Shown: piece by piece, positions 43,791 through 51,853 of the stretch | How positions within the stretch are numbered: the stretch's first letter is position 1 | Layout of the letters: every line of letters begins with the position of its first letter | NCBI RefSeq assembly: GCF_008064635.1 | Contig: NZ_VRYZ01000009.1 | Span: forward strand, 1-64,000 | Source: Parahaliea aestuarii | GTDB taxonomy: Bacteria; Pseudomonadota; Gammaproteobacteria; Pseudomonadales; Halieaceae | DNA length: 64,000 bases | Reading direction: 5' to 3' | The notes under the pieces: generated by a model | What the model was told of the DNA's origin: nothing | The model's database searches: none | The model's input: the letters and a program-made list of their open reading frames with translations, nothing else | Position numbers and translations under genes: made by a program

Positions 43791-45293
43791 CTATGAAGCC
43801 GGCGGCCGAAAGTGCAGGTTGTACAGCACCTTGTCCAGCACCGCCTGGCCGTTCCAGGCCGGCTTGTGGTTGACCATGGCCACCACCGCCCAGGTGGTCT
43901 GGTTGCGATCGCGGACAAAGCCGGCGATCGAGCGGACGTTGTCCAGCGAGCCGGTCTTGATGCGCCCCTCGCCAACCAGCGCGGTGTTGCGCAGGCGCCG
44001 GGTCATGGTGCCGTCGGTGGCGATGATGGGCATTGACGACAGCAGGTCCGCGGCGTAGGGGCTGCGCCAGGCCTGTTGCAGCAGCTGCAGGCCCTGGCGC
44101 GGTGTCAGGCGGCTGTCGCGGCTGAGACCGGCGCCATTGTCGATCACCATGCCGGCGGTATCCACGCCCTTCGACTCCAGCCAGCTGCGCAGGGCGCGCA
44201 GGCCGGCCGCAATGTCGTCCTGCTCCCGCTCGCCGCGGGTGTGGGCGCCAATGGCCAGCAGCAGGGTGCGCGCCATGATGTTGCTGCTCCACTTGTTGAC
44301 GTCGCGCACCATGGTGACCAGGTCGGGAGAGGTTGTGCGCATCAGTTCGCGGGCGTCATCCGGTGTTTCTGCCAGCCGGTCCTGCCCGGTCACCGCAACA
44401 CCGTAGTTGCCCAGCAGGCTACGCACCAGCGCTGCGGAATAGGTGGCCTGGGGCAGCAGGGAAAGGTAGGCGTCGCTGCGGCAACCGCGGGGCAGTTTGC
44501 CGGACACCTGCAGGGTAATGCGCCCCTCACCGCTGGCCACCGGCTGCCACTCGAAATCGTCCCGGCCCGGGCAGGCGCCGGCGGGGGTGGCCTGCACCCG
44601 GTTGTCGATGCTCACCTGCGGCAGGGCCGGAGTGGCCCAGGCGCGCACGCCGCGCTCGTCGGACAGCAGGTGGAACTGCTGCAGGTTCAGGTTGGTCAGG
44701 TAGGGCGAGGGCGTCACCAGGAAGGGGGCGTTGGGGTTGTCGCCATTGTCATCAAAGTCCACCTGGGTTGGGGGCAGTCGGTAGTAGCTGCCGTCCAGCA
44801 CCAGGTCACCGTCAATGCGCGCAATACCCATGCCGGGCAGTTCGCCCAGGGTTGTCCACAGTCGCTCGATGGTGAGTTTCGGGTCCCCACCAAAGCGCAG
44901 GTAAAGATTCCCCCTGAGCGTATCGCCCTCGATGCGCCCGTCGGTGAGGAAGGAGGTGTCCCAGCGGTAGTCTGGCCCCAGCAGTTCCAGCGCGGCATAG
45001 GTGGTGATGACCTTCACGATCGAGCCGGGGCTCATCAGGGTGTCGGCGTTGAGGAACTGGGCCTGGCCCGGGCCGTCGAGGGGCACGGCGGCGAGGCCGA
45101 GGGCATCGCCACCGCCCAGTGTTTTGGCCGCATCACTGCTGATGTCGCGCAACCAGGGGCTGTCGCTCGTGGCCGGGCTCTGGGGCCAGGCAACGGTGGA
45201 CCAGGCGGCCAGCGCCAGAAGCGCAAACAGGCGTCTCGCGCTGGATAACGGCAAGCGGCGGAGAGGATAAGTGTTACGTCGTGTGGCGTTCAC
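43791..45293 (-). CDS. dacB: D-alanyl-D-alanine carboxypeptidase/endopeptidase, PBP4 (DacB) type
   Basis: A 500-residue peptidase S13 family enzyme that trims and cuts peptidoglycan cross-links in the periplasm. It has a signal peptide (about 18-37), catalytic S91-I-V-K94 (SPGSIVK), an SSN motif in KWSSNIMAR and KTGSL near 445. The large insert between SxxK and SxN, typical of PBP4, is present with paired cysteines. It stands alone between the sulfatase and the phosphodiesterase gene. Confidence 0.92.
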   Translation of the reverse strand: MNATRRNTYPLRRLPLSSARRLFALLALAAWSTVAWPQSPATSDSPWLRDISSDAAKTLGGGDALGLAAVPLDGPGQAQFLNADTLMSPGSIVKVITTYAALELLGPDYRWDTSFLTDGRIEGDTLRGNLYLRFGGDPKLTIERLWTTLGELPGMGIARIDGDLVLDGSYYRLPPTQVDFDDNGDNPNAPFLVTPSPYLTNLNLQQFHLLSDERGVRAWATPALPQVSIDNRVQATPAGACPGRDDFEWQPVASGEGRITLQVSGKLPRGCRSDAYLSLLPQATYSAALVRSLLGNYGVAVTGQDRLAETPDDARELMRTTSPDLVTMVRDVNKWSSNIMARTLLLAIGAHTRGEREQDDIAAGLRALRSWLESKGVDTAGMVIDNGAGLSRDSRLTPRQGLQLLQQAWRSPYAADLLSSMPIIATDGTMTRRLRNTALVGEGRIKTGSLDNVRSIAGFVRDRNQTTWAVVAMVNHKPAWNGQAVLDKVLYNLHFRPPAS

Positions 45294-45378
45294 GGTAGCG
45301 GCCCCGGGGATGTCACGGCAGGTTACGGTAAGCGACGTGCCGGTGCCAGCGGCTCCGTCAGCAAGGGTTCCAGCGGTT

Positions 45379-46773
45379 TCAATCGCAGCGGCGCTGCTCC
45401 GGCGGGGTGTCGAGCAGCGATGCCAGCAATAGCGGCCGATCGGTCATGATGGCGTCCACACCGAGGTCGATCATCTCCAGCATTTCCTCGCAGCGATTTA
45501 CTGTCCACACCTGCACCGCGAGGTTGGCGGCGTGAGCATCGCGGATGAAGTCCTCGGTCACCACGCGCAGGTAGAAGTCGTCGGGCACCTGCTGGATCTG
45601 GCTGGTATCGGGGGGTACCTGGAAGGCCACGTGTTCCGGCACCGGGGGAATTGCGCCGTCGCCCTGGCTGCCCAGCACCAGGCCGGTACCCTGCTCCAGC
45701 GGCACCGATGTGAACACGCAGGGCGCCACCGCCTTGAAGTTGTTCGCGGCTTCGTCGACGAAGGACGCGGCGATGACATCGGTGGTGCGCCCGTAGCGCA
45801 GCAGCAGGTCGGCAATCTGCTGCTCGTAGTTGCCGCGGCCGTCCAGATCCGGTTTCAGCTCGATGTTGATCAGGTGGTGGGGGAAGGCCCGCAGGGCTTC
45901 CTCCAGGGTGGGGATGCGGAAGTCCTCTGCCCGGTAGCCGGGGGGCGGCGGCTGCTCGCCGGTGGCGATGCCGCGGAAGGTATAGGCCGACGCCGGGGCA
46001 TCGTGGGGCGTGCCCTCGTCCTGTACGAACCAGTAGGCGGCGTCCAGCTCGCGCAGTTCCGCCAGGGTCAGGTCCACCACCTGGCCGCTGCCGTTGGTGG
46101 TGCGGTCCACGTCCAGGTCGTGCAGGATCACCAGCTCGTTGTCTGCCGTCTGGTAGACGTCCATTTCCAGCACATCGGCGCCGGCCTCGGCAACCGCGTA
46201 GTAGGCGTAGAGCGTGTTTTCCGGGAAGTCGGTGACCCCGCCGCGGTGGGCGTAGTTGAGCGGGTCGTCGCCGGGGGCGATGCGCCAGGGGTTGGGGTCC
46301 TTGGAAAAGGGGGTGTCGCACTGGCTGTCGTCGTTGGCGATGGTGCCGGCGGCGCTGTCCTGCGCCAGGCGCGCGTTGCCCTCTACGCGCAACTCCAGGC
46401 TGAACCTTTCCGCCGGCTCCAATGCCGCGTCGCCCAGGGTTTCCACCACCAGCAGGGCGCTGGTGGTGCCGGCCGCAATGGTCAGGTGGTGATCCTGGGC
46501 GAGGTAGTCGCTGTCGGCCTCGGCCTCGCCGTCCAGGGTGCGGTAGTACAGCAGGACATCGCTGTCCTGCGGCTGGTCCAGAAAGACCGGGAATTCCACC
46601 CGGCCCATGCCGCCGGCCTGGCCCTCGGGGCCCGCGGCGCTGCGCACCGTGAGCAGGGAGGCGGGGCCGGCGGGCGCCGCTGGCGGCTCATCGCTGGAGT
46701 CGCTGCAGGCGGTGAGGGCAAGGCTGGCGGCCAGCAGGGCGGGCAGCAGGTTGGAGCGCTGGGGTAACGGCAC
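45379..46773 (-). CDS. Glycerophosphodiester phosphodiesterase lipoprotein
   Basis: A 464-residue lipoprotein: signal peptide with lipobox L20-T-A-C23. An N-terminal beta domain (about 35-135), of the Calx-beta kind (QDSDVLLYYRTLDGEAEADSDY), is joined to a GDPD domain (about 155-455) with catalytic HRGGVTDFPENT, EMDVYQTADNELVILHD and later NIELKPD. It hydrolyses glycerophosphodiesters from lipids to glycerol-3-phosphate. It sits on the cell envelope. Fusion to a Calx-beta-like domain is less common and may bind calcium or surfaces. Confidence 0.88.
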   Translation of the reverse strand: MPLPQRSNLLPALLAASLALTACSDSSDEPPAAPAGPASLLTVRSAAGPEGQAGGMGRVEFPVFLDQPQDSDVLLYYRTLDGEAEADSDYLAQDHHLTIAAGTTSALLVVETLGDAALEPAERFSLELRVEGNARLAQDSAAGTIANDDSQCDTPFSKDPNPWRIAPGDDPLNYAHRGGVTDFPENTLYAYYAVAEAGADVLEMDVYQTADNELVILHDLDVDRTTNGSGQVVDLTLAELRELDAAYWFVQDEGTPHDAPASAYTFRGIATGEQPPPPGYRAEDFRIPTLEEALRAFPHHLINIELKPDLDGRGNYEQQIADLLLRYGRTTDVIAASFVDEAANNFKAVAPCVFTSVPLEQGTGLVLGSQGDGAIPPVPEHVAFQVPPDTSQIQQVPDDFYLRVVTEDFIRDAHAANLAVQVWTVNRCEEMLEMIDLGVDAIMTDRPLLLASLLDTPPEQRRCD

Positions 46774-46962
46774 GGGGTCGACTCACTGTTATGGTTTTGA
46801 TACCGCCGATAGCCTAAACGCAAGTGCGGGTAAAAATCGAGCGCGACAGGCAGGTCGCAAAAATACCGGACGGGCCTAGCGTTGCGCTGTATCCGGAAGA
46901 ATCGCTGCAGGCGTAATCTTGGCAGTCTGTGTTCACGGAACGCTGTCCATGCGAGGGTGCAA

Positions 46963-47973
46963 ATGAATCGGAAAGGAGTGGTGTATGCGGCCTCTGCGGC
47001 CCTGCTGCTGGCCATCTGGCCGGCCGCGGCCGACGAGCAACTGGCCCGGCTGCGGGTTGAGGTTTCAGTGGAGGGCTTCAAGCGCTGGCAGCGCGGCGAG
47101 GAATATGCGGATTCCCGTATCTCGGAAACCTACCACCTCCTGACGCAGGTGCGATCGTCTGGCGAAGCGTCGGAGGTGAACGCCAGGGACCCCAATTTCC
47201 TGCAGCAGCAGATCGCCACCGCAGCGCAAGTGCAACAAAGCCTGCGCGAAGCCCGGGCCCGCGCCGGGAAGGAGGTGCCTGCGGCTGCCACGACCATGGA
47301 GGAATACCTGGCGCAACAGCAGAAACTGGCAGAGGACATGCAGCGCGCCCAGGCGGCCTGCCAGGGGGATGTCGGGTGCATGATGAACGCGGCCCAGACC
47401 TTCGGGCAGCAGGCCGCCATGCTGGCTTACCCGCCGGCCGCCGATGCGCCGGCACCCGCAACGGACCTGGATGAAGCGCCGGCAGAGGCGCGCTACCTGG
47501 ATTTTTACGGCTACGAGGGCTGCCCCGGCGAAATCCATATCGTCATCAACAATACCTCGGAGGGCGCCACCGCGGACGTGTCCGGCATGGTGCCCTTCAG
47601 GCAGGCCGATACGGCGGATTATCGCGGCTCGGGCCTCAACGTGTCCATGCAGTGCCTCGCCAGTGGCCTGGTCTACGATCTGAAGACACAACGCATCTAC
47701 ACCGGCGGTATCGGCTTCCCGACCCCGCGCGGGCGCTACTACTACTGGGACAGGTTGCACGGCGAAACGGTGAACGAAGACACCGAAGTGACCACCACGG
47801 CCCCGGTCTGGGAGTGGGTAGCGGGACAGTTGCAGCAGGCTGCGGCCTCGGGCAGTGCCAGCACCACCCTGCCGATCACCGGTGACGCGTCTGGCGATGG
47901 CGCCGCCACGGACGGCTCCACGCTGAGCGGGGAAGCCAGGGTAGCCATGACCTGGTCGTTCGAGCTGCTCTGA
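46963..47973 (+). CDS. Exported protein of unknown function
   Basis: A 336-residue protein with a signal peptide (about 1-23, AAA). The first half (24-165) is helical with a coiled-coil-like Gln/Glu-rich stretch and a CQGDVGC pair. The second half (170-336) is beta-rich with cysteines in YEGCPGE and SMQCLASG, possibly a disulfide. No family recognised. It converges with the membrane coiled-coil protein gene 23 bp away and is divergent from the GDPD gene over about 189 bp. Confidence 0.7.
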   Translation: MNRKGVVYAASAALLLAIWPAAADEQLARLRVEVSVEGFKRWQRGEEYADSRISETYHLLTQVRSSGEASEVNARDPNFLQQQIATAAQVQQSLREARARAGKEVPAAATTMEEYLAQQQKLAEDMQRAQAACQGDVGCMMNAAQTFGQQAAMLAYPPAADAPAPATDLDEAPAEARYLDFYGYEGCPGEIHIVINNTSEGATADVSGMVPFRQADTADYRGSGLNVSMQCLASGLVYDLKTQRIYTGGIGFPTPRGRYYYWDRLHGETVNEDTEVTTTAPVWEWVAGQLQQAAASGSASTTLPITGDASGDGAATDGSTLSGEARVAMTWSFELL

Positions 47974-47996
47974 CCGCGGCCGCCCCCGGGCGGGGG

Positions 47997-49148
47997 TCAG
48001 GAGAGCGGTGTGTCGATGGCTTTGCGCCACAGGCGCCGGGCAACCTGCACCAGGGTGTACAGGAACAGCAGGGGAATCAGCACCGACTTCAGGATCACGG
48101 AGGTCAGCAGCAGGATGATATTGCCGGCGAAGTCCGTCACCTTGCTTTCCAGTGCCTCCAGCTGGTTTCGCAGCTGCTCGACATCGGGCATCTCCGGTAC
48201 CAGGTCGAGCAGGCTGCAGCGCTCGCCGCGCTCGCGCTTTTGCAGGCACTCTGCCTGGCGTCCCGCGATGTCACGCTGTTCCCTTTTTGTCGCAAGGCCG
48301 GCCTGCAAGCGGTCGGCAGAGTCCCTGAGGGCGGCAAGCTCCGCCCTGATGGCCTTCACTGCATCGGAGCAGCCGCTCAACCCCAGCGAACCACGACACA
48401 CCAGGCTTTCCCCGGCCATGCGGGCGTCCAGCCTGGTCTCGGCGCGGCCGATATCGCCAGCGGTTGCCGCCAGGCGCCGCTCCAGCGCCGCGATATCCTC
48501 TTCCAGCCCGGCGGACTGCTGCCCCAAAGCCGAAATCTCCCGGCTGAAGTCGGCCGACTTCTGGCTCAGCTGCTGGATGTCCTTCAGCTCGCTTTCAAAG
48601 GACTGCATTGCCTGGTGGCGCGCTTCGTCCTGTGCTTTCAGGAAGGTGGCGTCCACCCAGTGGTTGGCGATGATGACCAGGGCGAAGGCAAAGCGGATGA
48701 ACACCGTGAGGATGAAGAGCCGCAGCAGCACCTGGAAATACGCCGTCCTGCGCGTCAGCAGGGTGGCGAGCGTCAGCAGGCTGATAGCGGTGAGCAGGGC
48801 ATTGAAGCCGTTGTGAACCACGATGAGTTGCAGGATCTGCTGTAACGCCAGCGAACCGATGGCAAACAGGATAATGCCGGAGAAGCGCTCAATCAGGTCG
48901 TTGATGGGGTCCAGGATTTCGCCGACACCGAGGGTCAGGAAAGGCAGGTTGAGCTCGGTCGCCTGGATCACCGATACGATGCCGTTAATGCCCCGGGCGG
49001 TGGCGTAGAAAATACCCGCGCTGGCCAGCGAGTCCTTGATCTGGGTGATGGAGTACGCGTCCAGCCAGTGCGTCCACGCCAGTATTGGCGCGCCGGCCAG
49101 CAGGACCAGCCAGAAAATGAAGTGCCGTGGATAGGTCAAGTGTTGCAT
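47997..49148 (-). CDS. Membrane protein with a long coiled coil, function unknown
   Basis: A 383-residue protein. Several helices lie in the N-terminal 170 residues (about 9-27, 90-112, 115-135 and 140-165), then a coiled coil (about 175-275; FESELKDIQQLSQKSADFS, IAALERRLAAT), a short cysteine-bearing segment (VCRGSLGLSGCSD; later ECLQKRERGERCS) and a final membrane helix (about 345-370). Cysteines and coiled coil are probably outside the membrane. No family recognised. The ATG at 49148 fits; upstream in-frame residues overlap the sirtuin gene. Confidence 0.7.
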   Translation of the reverse strand: MQHLTYPRHFIFWLVLLAGAPILAWTHWLDAYSITQIKDSLASAGIFYATARGINGIVSVIQATELNLPFLTLGVGEILDPINDLIERFSGIILFAIGSLALQQILQLIVVHNGFNALLTAISLLTLATLLTRRTAYFQVLLRLFILTVFIRFAFALVIIANHWVDATFLKAQDEARHQAMQSFESELKDIQQLSQKSADFSREISALGQQSAGLEEDIAALERRLAATAGDIGRAETRLDARMAGESLVCRGSLGLSGCSDAVKAIRAELAALRDSADRLQAGLATKREQRDIAGRQAECLQKRERGERCSLLDLVPEMPDVEQLRNQLEALESKVTDFAGNIILLLTSVILKSVLIPLLFLYTLVQVARRLWRKAIDTPLS

Positions 49149-49167
49149 GCGGGCAGGATAACCCAAA

Positions 49168-50022
49168 TCAGGGGACGTAAGCCTGGACACCGGGCGCCAG
49201 GGCCTCGGCAACGGCGCCAAGCACCGGCGCGCAATCGGCGTGTAACCTGAGGTCGGCCAGGGCGTCGGCGCGGGTCTGGCCGGGGTTCAGCAGCGCCAGG
49301 CCCTTGCCGGCGGCCCTGGCGTAGCGACAGAAGCGGAAACCGGAGTAGACCTGCAGGGAACTGCCCACCACCAGCAGCGCGTCGGCATCGGTGAGCGCTG
49401 CGCGGCACCGGTCGACGGTGGGCGCGGGCACCGAGCCACCGAAAAACACCACGTCGGGCATGATGATGCCGCCGCAGTGACCGCAGCGGGGTGGTTCCAC
49501 GGCTTCTTTACCGTCGCTATCAGCCGTGTCGGCGTCGCCGTCCGGGCGGGTCGCCATGACTACCCGGGGCGGGTGATGTCCCGCCAGTGCGAACTGGCGC
49601 TGCAGCAGCTCCCGTGGCCGGGTATCGCCACAGGCCAGGCAGCGGACCTGGTCGATGCGGCCGTGCAGGTCGACCACCTGGACACTGCCGGCGCGCTGGT
49701 GCAGGCGGTCGACATTCTGGGTGATCAACAGCGACACCACACCGGCCCGCTCCAGGCTGGCCAGCGCCAGGTGGGCCCGGTTGGGGCGGGCATCGCGCAC
49801 CGGTGGCCAGCCCGCCAGGGAGCGGGTCCAGTAGCGGCGCCTGGCCTGTTCATCCCCCACGAAGGCCTGGTGGGTAATGGGCGCGCTGTGCAGCCAGTTA
49901 CCCAGGTGATCGCGGTAGGTGGGAATGCCGGACGCGGCGCTGATGCCGGCCCCGGTCAGCACCACCAGGCGCGGGTGGCGCTCGATAAAGCGCAATAGCT
50001 GTGTGATGTGTGACGGGTTCAT
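49168..50022 (-). CDS. SIR2-family NAD-dependent protein deacylase (sirtuin)
   Basis: A 284-residue cytosolic enzyme that removes acyl groups from lysines using NAD. GAGISAASGIPTYRD (about 25-39), TQNVDRLHQRAG, catalytic DLHG and two zinc pairs (CLAC and CGHC) are visible. An acidic insert rich in D/E (about 165-180) between the zinc pairs is unusual. The ATG at 50022 is preferred over a GTG 6 bases upstream. It is divergent from the epimerase gene. Confidence 0.9.
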   Translation of the reverse strand: MNPSHITQLLRFIERHPRLVVLTGAGISAASGIPTYRDHLGNWLHSAPITHQAFVGDEQARRRYWTRSLAGWPPVRDARPNRAHLALASLERAGVVSLLITQNVDRLHQRAGSVQVVDLHGRIDQVRCLACGDTRPRELLQRQFALAGHHPPRVVMATRPDGDADTADSDGKEAVEPPRCGHCGGIIMPDVVFFGGSVPAPTVDRCRAALTDADALLVVGSSLQVYSGFRFCRYARAAGKGLALLNPGQTRADALADLRLHADCAPVLGAVAEALAPGVQAYVP

Positions 50023-50149
50023 ACACACAGTTTACGCAGGAATGGGCGCAGGGGATGTGCCAGTGCGGTAAATGCGTTTCTGGCGCGGCGTTTGCCCCGG
50101 CCGGCCATTGGGCTACAGTTCCGGTAGATGGCGGAACCCGAGGTGAGGT

Positions 50150-51049
50150 ATGGACGTTCTGGTCAGCGGCGGCACCGGATTTGTCGGCAGCGCCCTGGTC
50201 CCGGCCCTGTGCGAGGCGGGGCACCGGGTCACGGTGCTCACGCGGCAGAAGCCCGGCAGGCACGAGAACAGCGAGGGGGTTCACTATGTCCAGTCGCTCG
50301 CGCCCTTGCGCGAGGCGCCGGTGGATGCGGTGATCAACCTCGCCGGCGCCTCCATGGCCGGGGCGCGCTGGACGCAGCGCTACAAGCGCGAGCTGCTGGC
50401 GAGCCGGCTGGAGACCACGGCCGGGCTGGTCGAGTTCTTCCGCGAGCGGCAGGCGCCGCCCGCCACCCTGCTGTCGGCCAGCGCGGTGGGTTATTACGGC
50501 CACCAGGGCGATCAGCTACTGGCGGAAGATGCGCCGCCCCGCCCCGGATTCGCCAGCGACCTTTGCCGCCAGTGGGAGCAGACCGCGGCCCGGGCCGAAG
50601 ACCTGGGTGTGCGCACCTGCTACCTGCGCCTTGGCGTGGTGCTGGATGCCGGCGGTGGCGCCCTCGACGATATGGCGCGCCCCTTTCGTTTCGGCATTGC
50701 CAACTGGATGGGATCGGGCCAGCAGTGGCTGAGCTGGGTGCACCGCGCGGATGTGGTGGCCGCCATCCTGTTCCTGCTCGACCAGCCCTGCCTGAGCGGC
50801 CCCTTCAACCTCACCGCGCCGACGCCGGTCACCAACCGCGAACTCTGCACGGCCCTGCGCAAGCAGTTTACGACCCTGCCGCCGGTGCCGCTACCGGGGC
50901 TTGCTCTCCGGCTCGGGCTCGGCGAAATGGCCGGGGAGTTGCTGCTGTCCGGCCAGCGGGTGGTGCCCGTGGCCCTGCGGGAAGCGGGCTTCGAGTTCCG
51001 TTTCAGCGATCTGGACACGGCTCTGGAGGCCATTTATAGCAAGCAATGA
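50150..51049 (+). CDS. TIGR01777 family NAD(P)-binding epimerase-like protein
   Basis: A 299-residue SDR-type protein. The Rossmann start GGTGFVGSALVPAL (about 7-20), SASAVGYYGHQGD (catalytic YxxxD region) and a DUF1731 C-terminal domain match the YfcH/SulA-like TIGR01777 group, whose substrate is not known. It is a widespread housekeeping gene. A divergent region of 127 bp separates it from the sirtuin gene. Confidence 0.88.
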   Translation: MDVLVSGGTGFVGSALVPALCEAGHRVTVLTRQKPGRHENSEGVHYVQSLAPLREAPVDAVINLAGASMAGARWTQRYKRELLASRLETTAGLVEFFRERQAPPATLLSASAVGYYGHQGDQLLAEDAPPRPGFASDLCRQWEQTAARAEDLGVRTCYLRLGVVLDAGGGALDDMARPFRFGIANWMGSGQQWLSWVHRADVVAAILFLLDQPCLSGPFNLTAPTPVTNRELCTALRKQFTTLPPVPLPGLALRLGLGEMAGELLLSGQRVVPVALREAGFEFRFSDLDTALEAIYSKQ

Positions 51050-51114
51050 GACGCCGTGGCGGCTGTATTGCTGCTCGCGCACCCTCGGTAAAAAGCCCAG
51101 GCGGCCCGGAATCG

Positions 51115-51144
51115 TTGACGCTGCGAAGGCCCGGCACGTATATT
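51115..51144 (+). promoter_or_regulatory. Sigma-70 promoter for the midcut-like gene
   Basis: TTGACG at 51115-51120 and TATATT at 51139-51144 with 18-bp spacing match the -35 and -10 consensus in five of six bases each. It lies 25 bp before the ATG at 51170, giving a short leader with AGGGG as ribosome site. This is the clearest promoter in the window and suggests strong expression. Confidence 0.7.
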
Positions 51145-51169
51145 GGATGCCTTTATCCAGGGGCATCAC

Positions 51170-51712
51170 ATGAATAACCTTAATCGAATCCGGCTGGTTT
51201 TACTGGCCGGCCTGCTGGCACCCGGTTTCGCCTGGTCACAGATTGTGTACGCGCCGGTGGCAGCAAGCCCGGCGAGCCCCGCGGTCGCAGTACCTACCAT
51301 GACCACGGCAGCACTGCTGCTGATGATCGTATTGCTGCTGGTGGCCGCCAAGCGCATGGGCTTTGATCGCAGGGGCGCGCTCGGGAAGATCGTCGGTGTA
51401 CTCGCCGTCTGTGCCGTTGCCTCTGGCACCGTCAGCGTCAAGATGGTGTCCGATGCCTACGCCGGCGGCGGTGGCGGCACCAACTTTGGCTCCTTTGATG
51501 CCGCCGGTGGTGGTTCTGTTCCGCTTAACAACAATGTGTTGAACGTATTCGAGAACAAAACCGGCGTTGACCAGCGTATTGAATCGATCACCCTGGGTAG
51601 CTGCCCCAACCCGGATAAGGGGCTGATCGACGGTGTGTCCCGTTGCGAGGTTGACGACGTCATCTCGACCGATGAAAACGGCCTCTGCTACACGGATTGT
51701 CGCTCCGGCTAA
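51170..51712 (+). CDS. Midcut-by-XrtH-like protein with an internal exosortase sorting segment
   Basis: A 180-residue protein with a signal peptide (about 1-23) and, after a short linker, VPTMTTAALL...VAAKRM (about 41-63): a Pro-Thr motif, hydrophobic helix and basic end, which resembles the IPTL-CTERM sorting tag but lies in the middle. The rest has a second hydrophobic run (about 70-90), a glycine-rich stretch and four cysteines (145, 159, 173, 177). Proteins of this design are described as midcut-by-XrtH, cut by exosortase H. No xrtH gene is in the window. The promoter upstream is strong. Confidence 0.7.
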   Translation: MNNLNRIRLVLLAGLLAPGFAWSQIVYAPVAASPASPAVAVPTMTTAALLLMIVLLLVAAKRMGFDRRGALGKIVGVLAVCAVASGTVSVKMVSDAYAGGGGGTNFGSFDAAGGGSVPLNNNVLNVFENKTGVDQRIESITLGSCPNPDKGLIDGVSRCEVDDVISTDENGLCYTDCRSG

Positions 51713-51853
51713 ACACCCTGCGAACCGCGTGGCTGGCAGGTTTCAGGGCAATGACCTACTGAACAGCCCGCCCGCCGGAGCTCCCGCGTTATCAACACCC
51801 TACTGAAAAGCGCCTCCCGGATTCCCGCCGCGGGGGCTGCTCTGCTGCTGGCG

